Positions 52,831 through 60,053 of a stretch of 64,000 bases of DNA are shown here, one piece after another. The notes under the pieces are model-generated. The model worked only from the letters and a program-made list of their open reading frames with translations, was not told the DNA's origin and did no database searches. Source of the stretch: Streptomyces sp. HD (GTDB taxonomy: Bacteria > Actinomycetota > Actinomycetes > Streptomycetales > Streptomycetaceae); NCBI RefSeq assembly GCF_028369295.1, contig NZ_JAQMYP010000047.1, positions 18,234-82,233 on the forward strand, given 5' to 3'. Both the position numbers and the translations under genes were made by a program. Within the stretch, counting starts at the first letter, position 1. Every line of letters starts with the position of its first letter.

Positions 52831-53556
52831 GTGACGTCGCTCGACAAGCCGACCGAAGACACCACCGCAGACGCCGAGCGCGATGCCCGGGCGGTGACCG
52901 AGGCCGCGCTGTTCGAGGCGTTCGGTGGCATGCGCGGCATGATCGAGACCGTGCTGCCGGGGCTGCTCTTCGTCACCATCTACACGATCAACAAGGATCT
53001 CCACCTGTCGGCGATCGCCGCGCTGGTGGTCTCCCTGGTGCTCGTGGTGGTGCGCCTGGTGATGCGGGACACCGTCAAGCACGCGTTCAGCGGTGTCTTC
53101 GGTGTCGCCTTCGGTGTCGTGTTCGCGATGATGACCGGCAACGCGAAGGACTTCTATCTGCCGGGCATGCTCTACACGCTGGGGCTGGGGCTCGCGTACA
53201 TCATCACGACGCTGTGCGGAGTGCCGCTGATCGGGCTGATCCTCGGGCCGGTGTTCAAGGAGAACCTCTCCTGGCGCAAGCGGAATCCCGGGCGCAAGAA
53301 GGCCTACGCGAAGGCCAGTTGGGCGTGGGGGCTGATCCTGCTCGCCAAGTGCGCGATTCTCTTTCCGCTGTACTGGTGGGCGGACACCACGCAGTTGGGC
53401 TGGGTGCTCGTCGCGCTGAAGATTCCGCCGTTCCTGCTGGCCGTGTGGCTCACGTGGGTCTTCCTGGCGAAGGCGCCGGCGCCGATCGACGTGTTCGCGG
53501 AGATGGAGGCGGCGGAGAAGGCGGAGCGGGAGGCTGCCGCCGGCTCGACCGAGTAA
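52831..53556 (+). CDS. DUF3159 family integral membrane protein
   Basis: The 241-residue protein has about six membrane helices (GMIETVLPGLLFVTIYTI, IAALVVSLVLVVVRLVM, HAFSGVFGVAFGVVFAMM, MLYTLGLGLAYIITTLCGVPLIGLIL, AKCAILFPLYWWA, VALKIPPFLLAVWLTWVFLA) between an acidic N-terminus and a charged C-terminus. The pattern is that of DUF3159. Function is unknown; constant linkage to potassium-transport genes in actinobacteria suggests a part in ion homeostasis. GTG 52831 starts three bases after the OB-fold gene. Confidence 0.88.
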   Translation: MTSLDKPTEDTTADAERDARAVTEAALFEAFGGMRGMIETVLPGLLFVTIYTINKDLHLSAIAALVVSLVLVVVRLVMRDTVKHAFSGVFGVAFGVVFAMMTGNAKDFYLPGMLYTLGLGLAYIITTLCGVPLIGLILGPVFKENLSWRKRNPGRKKAYAKASWAWGLILLAKCAILFPLYWWADTTQLGWVLVALKIPPFLLAVWLTWVFLAKAPAPIDVFAEMEAAEKAEREAAAGSTE

Positions 53557-53581
53557 GTACCCGGCGTTGGTGTGACCGTCA

Positions 53582-53653
53582 CTGGGGGCTGCCGCCCCCA
53601 GACCCCAGCTTCGGCCCTGAACGGGCCTCGTCCTCAAACGCCGGACAGGCTGG
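53582..53653. repeat. Dispersed Streptomyces intergenic repeat (CGTCCTCAAACGCCGGAC type)
   Basis: A hairpin CTGGGGGCTGCCGCCCCCAG (53582-53601) followed by ACCCCAGCTTCGGCC and CTCGTCCTCAAACGCCGGAC matches an element I recognise from very many Streptomyces intergenic regions. It lies between the DUF3159 stop and the terminator palindrome. Confidence 0.68.
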
Positions 53654-53655
53654 TA

Positions 53656-53691
53656 AGAAAGGGCGCCCCGAAATTTCGGGGCGCCCTTTCT
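53656..53691. terminator. 36-bp perfect palindrome, bidirectional terminator
   Basis: The 18-base arm 53656-53673 pairs with 53674-53691 with no mismatch, and AAA/TTT tails give poly-U for both directions. It separates convergent DUF3159 and trkA genes. Confidence 0.92.
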
Positions 53692-53711
53692 CGTCGTATC
53701 GCGCGAAGCGG

Positions 53712-54389
53712 CTAGCCCGCCGCGTCCTCGCGGCGCACCGACAGCAGATCCTCCAGCTGCTCCTCCCTGGCCTGTGCGGCCACGAACAGCAGTTCGTCGC
53801 CCGCCTCCAGGGAGTCCTCCCGGGACGGGGTGAGGACGCGGGTGCCGCGGATGATCGTCACCAGGGACGTGTCCTGCGGCCATTCCACGTCGCCGACCTG
53901 GGTGCCGGCCAGGGCCGACTCCTCCGGGAGGGTCAGTTCGACGAGGTTGGCGTCGCCGTGGCTGAAGCGGAGGAGGCGGACCAGGTCGCCGACCGAGACC
54001 GCTTCCTCGACCAGGGCCGACATCAGACGGGGGGTCGACACCGCGACGTCCACGCCCCAGGACTCGTTGAACAGCCACTCGTTCTTGGGGTTGTTCACTC
54101 GGGCGACGACGCGCGGAACGCCGTACTCCGTCTTCGCCAGGAGCGAGACCACCAGGTTGACCTTGTCGTCACCCGTGGCCGCGATCACCACGTTGCAGCG
54201 CTGCAGCGCCGCCTCGTCCAGGGACGTGATCTCGCAGGCGTCGGCCAGCAGCCACTCCGCCTGCGGGACCCGCTCGACCGAGATGGCGGTCGGCGCCTTG
54301 TCGACGAGCAGGACCTCGTGGCCGTTCTCCAGCAGTTCGCCCGCGATGGAGCGGCCCACCGCACCGGCACCGGCAATGGCGACCCTCAT
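53712..54389 (-). CDS. TrkA/RCK-type potassium channel regulatory protein (CeoC-like)
   Basis: A 225-residue cytoplasmic protein. The Rossmann nucleotide-binding RCK_N domain has GAGAVGRSIAGELLENGHEVLLVDK and CNVVIAATGDDKVNLVVSLLAK. The RCK_C domain is at about 140-215 (ANLVELTLPEESALAGTQVGDVEWPQD). Such proteins gate Trk/Ktr-type potassium channels in response to NAD(H), ATP or c-di-AMP. No membrane TrkH/TrkG subunit is encoded here. It overlaps the neighbouring paralogue by one base (TGATG) and the pair matches ceoB-ceoC of M. tuberculosis, where a role in K+ uptake was proposed. Confidence 0.9.
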   Translation of the reverse strand: MRVAIAGAGAVGRSIAGELLENGHEVLLVDKAPTAISVERVPQAEWLLADACEITSLDEAALQRCNVVIAATGDDKVNLVVSLLAKTEYGVPRVVARVNNPKNEWLFNESWGVDVAVSTPRLMSALVEEAVSVGDLVRLLRFSHGDANLVELTLPEESALAGTQVGDVEWPQDTSLVTIIRGTRVLTPSREDSLEAGDELLFVAAQAREEQLEDLLSVRREDAAG

Positions 54390-55060
54390 CAGTGACCGCC
54401 CTCCTCTTCGGGACCCTTGGCGAAGGACGCCTCGACCTTGTCGACCTCGTCGGTGCGCATCATCACGTGCACCAGGTCGCCCTCCTGCAGCACCGTCTGC
54501 GACGTGGGCAGGATCGCCTCGCCGAGGCGGGTGAGGAACGCGACCCGGACGCCGGTCTCCTCCTGCAGCCTGCTGATCTTGTGGCCCACCCAGTCGGCGG
54601 ACGCGTGCACCTCGGCGAGCTGGACGCCGCCGGTCGGGTCCCGCCACAGCGGCTCGGCGCCCGAGGGCAGCAGCCGGCGCAGCATCTGGTCCGCCGTCCA
54701 GCGGACCGTGGCCACGGTGGGGATGCCGAGGCGCTGGTAGACCTCGGCGCGGCGGGGGTCGTAGATCCGCGCCGCGACGTTCTCCACGCCGAACATCTCG
54801 CGGGCCACGCGCGCGGAGATGATGTTCGAGTTGTCGCCGCTGGAGACGGCGGCGAAGGCGCCCGCCTCCTCGATGCCGGCCTCGCGCAGGGTGTCCTGGT
54901 CGAAGCCGATGCCGGTGACCCGGCGGCCGCCGAACCCGGGGCCCAGCCGGCGGAAGGCGGTGGGGTCCTGGTCGATCACCGCGACCGTATGCCCTTGTTG
55001 CTCCAGGGTCTGGGCAAGAGCGGAGCCCACCCTTCCGCAACCCATGATGACGATGTGCAC
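54389..55060 (-). CDS. TrkA/RCK-type potassium channel regulatory protein (CeoB-like)
   Basis: A 223-residue paralogue of the downstream gene. RCK_N shows HIVIMGCGRVGSALAQTLEQQGHTVAVIDQDPTAF and AFAAVSSGDNSNIISARVAREMF; the C-terminal RCK_C part has AEVHASADWVGHKISRLQEETGVRVAFLTR. It would form a heteromeric ring with the second protein on a potassium transporter. GTG 55060 follows a GGGG sequence eight bases upstream and gives the conserved start. It is the first gene of a two-gene unit that runs divergently from the KimA-like permease. Confidence 0.9.
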   Translation of the reverse strand: MHIVIMGCGRVGSALAQTLEQQGHTVAVIDQDPTAFRRLGPGFGGRRVTGIGFDQDTLREAGIEEAGAFAAVSSGDNSNIISARVAREMFGVENVAARIYDPRRAEVYQRLGIPTVATVRWTADQMLRRLLPSGAEPLWRDPTGGVQLAEVHASADWVGHKISRLQEETGVRVAFLTRLGEAILPTSQTVLQEGDLVHVMMRTDEVDKVEASFAKGPEEEGGH

Positions 55061-55301
55061 GGCGCTTACCCCGCACTCCTCGTGAGGCGTCTGACTTGCG
55101 TGAACGTGGTGCTCATATCCTTCTCTCGGTTCGCCGGGCAACAGGCGCGGGCCGGTCGCGGACCGCTGGGCAACATCATGCCGGGGAATGCCGGGGATGA
55201 TCCCGCGCGGTACGGATCGTGGACTCGCGTGTGCCTCGGTCCACCGTAACCTTCGGCTCCGACACACCGACCGGGGAGTCGGGTCCTCCCGCTCGCCACC
55301 C

Positions 55302-55400
55302 TCAACGGCGGGTGAAGCTGCGCAGGCTGGCCAGTGCCAGGGCGCCGAGTCCGGCGAGCGAGACGAGGGCCCCGACGAGCTGAGCGGTCGTCTGCGACAT
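55302..55400 (-). CDS. 32-residue single-helix membrane peptide
   Basis: ATG 55400 is preceded by GGGAGACCTC, a good ribosome site. The frame encodes MSQTTAQLVGALVSLAGLGA followed by a short Leu/Ala stretch and the basic end RSFTRR, then TGA. Residues 8-25 form one membrane helix with the positive charges at the C-terminal end. It sits in the gap between the divergent TrkA pair and the KimA-like permease, in the same direction as the trkA genes. Small single-pass peptides often regulate or stabilise transporters; that role here is a hypothesis. Coding is supported by the ribosome site, a high G/C third position and the helix. Confidence 0.55.
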   Translation of the reverse strand: MSQTTAQLVGALVSLAGLGALALASLRSFTRR

Positions 55401-55565
55401 GAGGTCTCCCGGATGTGATGAGCGTACCGACGCAGGTCATGGAGGCACGCGGACGCCGTCCGGCCCGCCGCCCGGCGCGAGCACGGCACGGAATTCACCC
55501 CGGCGCCGCTCGCGATTTCACCCGGATGTGCTCCGTTCCAGGCCGGGGGCCTACGATTCTCTGTT

Positions 55566-57614
55566 GTGTCCAAACTGACCGACGTGCCCAAGCGGATTCT
55601 TATCGGGCGCGCACTGCGCAGTGATCGGCTGGCGGAAACGCTCCTGCCGAAGCGCATCGCGCTGCCCGTCTTTGCCTCCGACCCGCTCTCCTCCGTGGCG
55701 TACGCGCCCGGAGAAGTGCTGCTGGTTCTCTCCATCGCGGGCGTGTCGGCCTACCACTTCAGCCCCTGGATCGCGGTCGCGGTCGTCGTGCTGATGTTCA
55801 CGGTGGTCGCCTCCTACCGGCAGAACGTGCACGCCTACCCCAGCGGCGGCGGCGACTACGAGGTGGCCACCACCAACCTCGGCCCCAAGGCGGGCCTCAC
55901 CGTCGCCAGCGCCCTGCTCGTCGACTACGTCCTGACCGTCGCCGTCTCCATCGCCTCCGGCATCGAGAACCTCGGCTCCGCGATCCCGTTCGTCGTCGAG
56001 CACAAGGTGGAGTGCGCGGTCGGTGTGATCGTGCTGCTGACGCTGATGAACCTCCGCGGCGTCAAGGAATCCGGCAGCCTCTTCGCGATCCCGACGTACG
56101 TGTTCGTCGCGGGCGTCTTCATCATGATCGCGTGGGGCGCGTTCCGCGGGCTCGTCCTGGACGACACGATGCGGGCGCCCACGGCGTCGTACGAGATCAA
56201 GCCCGAACACCAAGGGCTCGCCGGGTTCGCGCTCGTCTTCCTCCTCCTGCGTGCCTTCTCCTCCGGCTGTGCCGCGCTCACCGGCGTCGAGGCGATCTCC
56301 AACGGCGTCCCGGCCTTCCGCAAGCCCAAGTCGAAGAACGCCGCGACCACGCTCGCGGCGATGGGCCTGCTGGCCGTCACGATGTTCTGCGGCATCATCG
56401 GGCTCGCCATGGCGACCAACGTCCGCATGGCCGAGAACCCGGCCGTCGACCTGCTGCAGAACGGTGTCGCGGTCGGCGCGGACTACGTCCAGAACCCGGT
56501 CATCACCCAGGTGGCGGAAGCGGTCTTCGGCAAGGGAAGTTTCTTCTTCATCGTGCTCGCCGCGGCCACAGCGCTGGTGCTGTTCCTCGCGGCCAACACC
56601 GCCTACAACGGCTTCCCGGTGCTCGGCTCGATCCTCGCCCAGGACCGCTATCTGCCGCGCCAGCTGCACACCCGCGGCGACCGGCTCGCCTTCTCCAACG
56701 GCATCGTGCTGCTGGCGGGCGCGGCCATCCTCCTGGTGTGGATCTACGGCGCCGACTCCACCCGGCTGATCCAGCTGTACATCGTCGGCGTGTTCGTGTC
56801 CTTCACGCTCAGCCAGACCGGCATGGTCCGCCACTGGAACCGCCTCCTGGCGTCGGAGACGGATCAGGCCCGGCGCCGCCACATGATCCGCTCCCGCGCG
56901 ATCAACACCTTCGGCGCCTTCTTCACCGGGCTGGTCCTGGTCGTCGTCCTCGTCACCAAGTTCACGCACGGCGCCTGGGTCGCCCTGCTCGGCATGGTGA
57001 TCTTCTACGTGACGATGACGGCCATCCGCCGTCACTACGACCATGTCTCCGAGGAACTCGCCGCCCCCGAGGGCCCGAGCGACGACAGCGTACGGCCGTC
57101 CCGGGTGCACTCCGTCGTCCTGATCTCCAAGATCCACCGCCCCGCGCTGCGCGCCCTGGCCTACGCCAAGCTGCTGCGCTCGGACACCCTGGAGGCGCTC
57201 AGCGTCAACGTCGACCCGGCGGAGACCAAGGCGCTGCGCGAGGAGTGGGAGCGGCGCGGGATCGACGTCCCGCTGAAGGTGCTCGACTCGCCGTACCGCG
57301 AGATCACGCGGCCGATCATCGAGTACGTGAAGAGCCTGCGCAAGGAGTCGCCGCGCGACGCCGTGTCGGTGATCATCCCCGAGTACGTGGTCGGCCACTG
57401 GTACGAGCATCTGCTGCACAACCAGAGCGCGCTGCGCCTGAAGGGCCGGCTGCTGTTCACGCCGGGCATCATGGTGACCTCGGTGCCGTACCAGCTCCAG
57501 TCCTCCGAGGCGGCGAAGGTCCGGGCCCGTAAGCGGCAGGAGTGGAACGCGCCGGGCGCGGTGCGGCGGGGGCCGGCTCAGGAGCGGGCCAAGGAGAGTG
57601 AGGCTCAGCGCTGA
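55566..57614 (+). CDS. kimA: KimA-like high-affinity potassium importer (APC superfamily)
   Basis: This 682-residue permease matches B. subtilis KimA (formerly YdaO) along its length. Shared features include LPVFASDPLSSVAYAPGE, SYRQNVHAYPSGGGDYEVA, ASALLVDYVLTVAVSIASG, RAFSSGCAALTGVEAISNGVPAF, LAANTAYNGFPVLGSILAQDRYLPRQ and the GDRLAFSNGI loop. Asp residues in the SDPLSS and LVDYVL segments correspond to ion-site residues of KimA. A cytoplasmic C-terminal domain of about 190 residues follows the helices, as in KimA, where c-di-AMP inhibits the protein. GTG 55566 has a weak ribosome site. It is divergent from the TrkA pair. The name KimA is an inference from similarity; many annotations call it an APC amino-acid permease. 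Confidence 0.85.
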   Translation: MSKLTDVPKRILIGRALRSDRLAETLLPKRIALPVFASDPLSSVAYAPGEVLLVLSIAGVSAYHFSPWIAVAVVVLMFTVVASYRQNVHAYPSGGGDYEVATTNLGPKAGLTVASALLVDYVLTVAVSIASGIENLGSAIPFVVEHKVECAVGVIVLLTLMNLRGVKESGSLFAIPTYVFVAGVFIMIAWGAFRGLVLDDTMRAPTASYEIKPEHQGLAGFALVFLLLRAFSSGCAALTGVEAISNGVPAFRKPKSKNAATTLAAMGLLAVTMFCGIIGLAMATNVRMAENPAVDLLQNGVAVGADYVQNPVITQVAEAVFGKGSFFFIVLAAATALVLFLAANTAYNGFPVLGSILAQDRYLPRQLHTRGDRLAFSNGIVLLAGAAILLVWIYGADSTRLIQLYIVGVFVSFTLSQTGMVRHWNRLLASETDQARRRHMIRSRAINTFGAFFTGLVLVVVLVTKFTHGAWVALLGMVIFYVTMTAIRRHYDHVSEELAAPEGPSDDSVRPSRVHSVVLISKIHRPALRALAYAKLLRSDTLEALSVNVDPAETKALREEWERRGIDVPLKVLDSPYREITRPIIEYVKSLRKESPRDAVSVIIPEYVVGHWYEHLLHNQSALRLKGRLLFTPGIMVTSVPYQLQSSEAAKVRARKRQEWNAPGAVRRGPAQERAKESEAQR

Positions 57615-57712
57615 CGGGCGCCATGAGCACGTAGACTGGTGGGCTGTTGTCAGGCCCCCCGCAGTCAGTCGGTCGAGGGCCGTACCCCTTCTCGATCTGG
57701 AGTCACCCCACC

Positions 57713-59041
57713 ATGCAGGCAGAACCGAAGAAGTCGCTGGTGGGGGAGGAGTACGAGGTCGAGATCGGCCCCGTCGCCCACGGCGGGCACTGCATCGCCC
57801 GCACCGACGCCGGCCAGGTCCTGTTCGTCCGGCACACGCTGCCCGGCGAGCGGGTGGTGGCCCGGGTGACCGAGGGCGAGGAAGGTGACCGCTTCCTGCG
57901 CGCGGACGCGGTCGAGATCCTGTCGGCCGCCAAGGACCGCATCGAGGCGCCCTGCCCCTTCGCCGGCCCCGGCCGCTGCGGCGGCTGCGACTGGCAGCAC
58001 GCCAAGCCGGGGGCGCAGCGCCGGATGAAGGGCGAGGTCGTCGCCGAGCAGCTGCAGCGGCTCGCGGGGCTGACGCCGGAGGACGTCGGTTGGGACGGCA
58101 CGGTGATGCCGGCCGAGGGTGACAAGCTGCCCGCGGGTCAGGTGCCGCAGTGGCGGACGCGGGTGCAGTACGCGGTCGACGCCGAGGGGCGTGCGGGTCT
58201 GCGCCGGCACCGTTCGCACGAGGTGGAGCCGGTCGACCACTGCATGATCGCCGCGGAGGGTGTCAGCGAGCTGGGCATCGAGAAGCGGGACTGGACCGGC
58301 ATGGCGTCGGTGGAGGCGATCGCGGCGACGGGTTCGCAGGACCGCCAGGTGATCCTGACGCCCCGACCGGGGGCGAGGCTTCCGATCGTCGAGCTGGACC
58401 GCCCGGTGTCGGTGATGCGGGTCGGCGAGAAGGACGGCGGTACGCACCGTGTCCACGGCCGCCCCTTCGTCCGCGAACGCGCGGACGGCCGCACCTACCG
58501 TGTCGGCAGCGGCGGTTTCTGGCAGGTCCACCCGAAGGCCGCGGACACCTTGGTGACGGCGGTCATGCAGGGCCTGTTGCCGCGCAAGGGCGAGATGGCG
58601 CTCGACCTGTACTGCGGCGTGGGCCTCTTCGCCGGCGCCCTCGCCGACCGCCTCGGCGACAAGGGCGCGGTCCTCGGCATCGAGTCCGGCAAGCGCGCGG
58701 TGGAGGACGCCCGGCACAACCTGGCCGACTTCGACCGGGTCCGTATCGAGCAGGGCAAGGTCGAGTCGGTCCTGCCGCGCACGGGGATCACCGAGGTCGA
58801 CCTCATCGTCCTGGACCCGCCACGGGCCGGGGCGGGCCGGAACACCGTGGCGCACCTTGCGTCGCTGGGGGCACGGAGGATCGCGTACGTGGCTTGCGAT
58901 CCGGCGGCGTTGGCTCGGGATTTGGGGTATTTCCGGGAGGGGGGTTATCGGGTGCGGATGCTTCGGGCGTTTGATCTGTTTCCGATGACGCATCACGTTG
59001 AGTGTGTCGCGATCCTTGAGCCTGCCGCAAAGGGCGCCTGA
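57713..59041 (+). CDS. TrmA/RlmC-D-type RNA (uracil-5-)-methyltransferase
   Basis: The 442-residue protein starts with a TRAM/OB RNA-binding domain (YEVEIGPVAHGGHCIARTDAGQVLFVRHTLPGE). Four cysteines likely hold an iron-sulfur cluster (CPFAGPGRCGGCDWQH plus CMIAAEG). The C-terminal SAM-dependent domain has LDLYCGVGLFAGALAD, VLDPPRAGAG and the catalytic Cys in YVACDPAALARDLGYF, with Glu in HHVECVAIL. It makes 5-methyluridine in 23S rRNA or tRNA; which one cannot be told from sequence. The GGxCGGC cluster favours the rRNA enzymes. ATG 57713 is the start. It follows the permease by 98 bp and is probably the last gene of the conserved block. Confidence 0.92.
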   Translation: MQAEPKKSLVGEEYEVEIGPVAHGGHCIARTDAGQVLFVRHTLPGERVVARVTEGEEGDRFLRADAVEILSAAKDRIEAPCPFAGPGRCGGCDWQHAKPGAQRRMKGEVVAEQLQRLAGLTPEDVGWDGTVMPAEGDKLPAGQVPQWRTRVQYAVDAEGRAGLRRHRSHEVEPVDHCMIAAEGVSELGIEKRDWTGMASVEAIAATGSQDRQVILTPRPGARLPIVELDRPVSVMRVGEKDGGTHRVHGRPFVRERADGRTYRVGSGGFWQVHPKAADTLVTAVMQGLLPRKGEMALDLYCGVGLFAGALADRLGDKGAVLGIESGKRAVEDARHNLADFDRVRIEQGKVESVLPRTGITEVDLIVLDPPRAGAGRNTVAHLASLGARRIAYVACDPAALARDLGYFREGGYRVRMLRAFDLFPMTHHVECVAILEPAAKGA

Positions 59042-59096
59042 CCTGCAGGTTCGGCCGGTGTGCGTTATGTGCGCTGTGGGCGTTACAGGCGATATC

Positions 59097-59155
59097 TTGA
59101 CGCACGCCTGACGCATGCGGCGCAGGTTTGACGCACGCTTGACGCACGTTCTGAC
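59097..59155. repeat. Helically phased 11-bp direct repeats (TTGACGCACGC)
   Basis: TTGACGCACGC occurs at 59097 and 59128, TTGACGCACG at 59139, and variants CTGACGCATGC at 59108 and CTGACG near 59151. Start points are 11, 20, 11 and about 11 bp apart, so the copies lie on the same face of the helix. They are in the gap after the RNA methyltransferase, beside remnant-like genes. They could be iterons, integrase arm sites or operators. Confidence 0.6.
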
Positions 59156-59238
59156 GTGGAGTCAGGTGTCTTGGACTGCAGGTCGGTAGCCCGCGAGGGC
59201 TGGGATCCGGCTGGGGGCTCTACCGAAACCTTGCCGAG

Positions 59239-59688
59239 TCAGTAGGAGTTGGGGCCGTGCGGGCTCCAGTGGTGGAGGAAGGGCCGCAGGTCGTCAGGAC
59301 GGGGTTCTGGGACATCGGGTAGCTGGGGAGTCGTGCTGAGAGGGTTCAGGCGCCCGAGATGTGCGTCGGCGAACTCGAGCCATGCCTCGGCTGTGCTCTT
59401 CTCCTGGCCGGGCGGCAGAGCTTCTACTTGGGCTCGGGCGGCGACGTATTCGGCCAGCCGGGTCGCGTGGTGCCATGCTTCCGCCTGGGTTTCGAGATGC
59501 TTCACGCGGTATGCCTCGGCGTAGTCGACGCGAGCCTGCTGCATCGCGGCCTCCCAGCGCAGTCGCTGCTGTCGGGCCGCTTCCAGGTCTGCCAGTCGCT
59601 TGCGTTCGGCCGCTTCTCCGCGGAGGGTCACTTCCTGCGCGATCTCGGTGAGTTGGTCTTCCAGGGGTGGCCGGGAGTGTCGGCCCAT
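59239..59688 (-). CDS. Helical protein resembling the C-terminal part of a larger Streptomyces protein; probably truncated
   Basis: The 149-residue frame has PPLEDQLTEIAQEVTLRGEAAERKRLADLEAARQQRLRWEAAMQQAR (named here by its position, about 7-52), a long charged helix, and ends PEPRPDDLRPFLHHWSPHGP. I recognise this as the C-terminal third of a recurrent protein of about 350-400 residues found in Streptomyces accessory regions, whose usual N-terminal parts are missing. The same frame is open upstream only to the TAG at 59719-59721, which is the stop of the neighbouring gene. It is thus likely a remnant left by recombination, though it could still be translated. No function is known. Confidence 0.5.
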   Translation of the reverse strand: MGRHSRPPLEDQLTEIAQEVTLRGEAAERKRLADLEAARQQRLRWEAAMQQARVDYAEAYRVKHLETQAEAWHHATRLAEYVAARAQVEALPPGQEKSTAEAWLEFADAHLGRLNPLSTTPQLPDVPEPRPDDLRPFLHHWSPHGPNSY

Positions 59689-59718
59689 TCGGCGGCTCGG
59701 GCGGCGTGTCCGCCACGG

Positions 59719-59967
59719 CTAGGCCGCCTCCTGGCCCTCACCGTCCTCGCTGCCGAGGGCGTGCTTGAGCTTGGAGCGGGCATCGGGCCGCTCGGGTCCA
59801 TCGACCTCGCTCCAGAACGCGTGCGTGACGATCGCGCCGACGAGTTCGCGTTCGCACTTCCGCAGTACCGCGACCTCCTTCTGCTCCTGCTCCGACCAGA
59901 TGGGCGAGTCGGCGAACGAGCGTGCCGTGTCCAGCCAGTAGCCCTCGGGACACTGCCACGCTTCCAT
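59719..59967 (-). CDS. Small Streptomyces protein of unknown function
   Basis: The 82-residue protein EAWQCPEGYWLDTARSFADS...VLRKCERELVGAIVTHAFWSEVDGPERPDARSKLKHALGSED is helical and acidic. Similar short proteins occur singly or near plasmid-like genes in Streptomyces. ATG 59967 has GGAG three bases upstream; GTG 59976 in frame is an alternative. Its stop is in the same frame as the truncated gene to its left, so the two may derive from one rearranged locus. No activity can be proposed. Confidence 0.55.
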   Translation of the reverse strand: MEAWQCPEGYWLDTARSFADSPIWSEQEQKEVAVLRKCERELVGAIVTHAFWSEVDGPERPDARSKLKHALGSEDGEGQEAA

Positions 59968-59986
59968 CGGCTCCACGGATGTACAG

Positions 59987-60030
59987 CGACGGCTCCTTCC
60001 TGCTGTGGGCGCAGTGGGAAGGAGCCGTCG
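59987..60030 (-). terminator. Terminator of the NlpC/P60-like peptidoglycan-binding gene
   Basis: CGACGGCTCCTTCC (59987-60000) pairs perfectly with GGAAGGAGCCGTCG (60017-60030) around a 16-base loop, just past the 3' end of the leftward gene. Confidence 0.82.
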
Positions 60031-60053
60031 GTCGGCCGCCGGGACCGCTCGTG

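Noticed and set aside
59239..59967. Reading the two small genes as one gene with an in-frame stop
   Set aside because: They share a frame across TAG 59719-59721, but the left protein matches a C-terminal family domain and the right one looks like an independent small protein.
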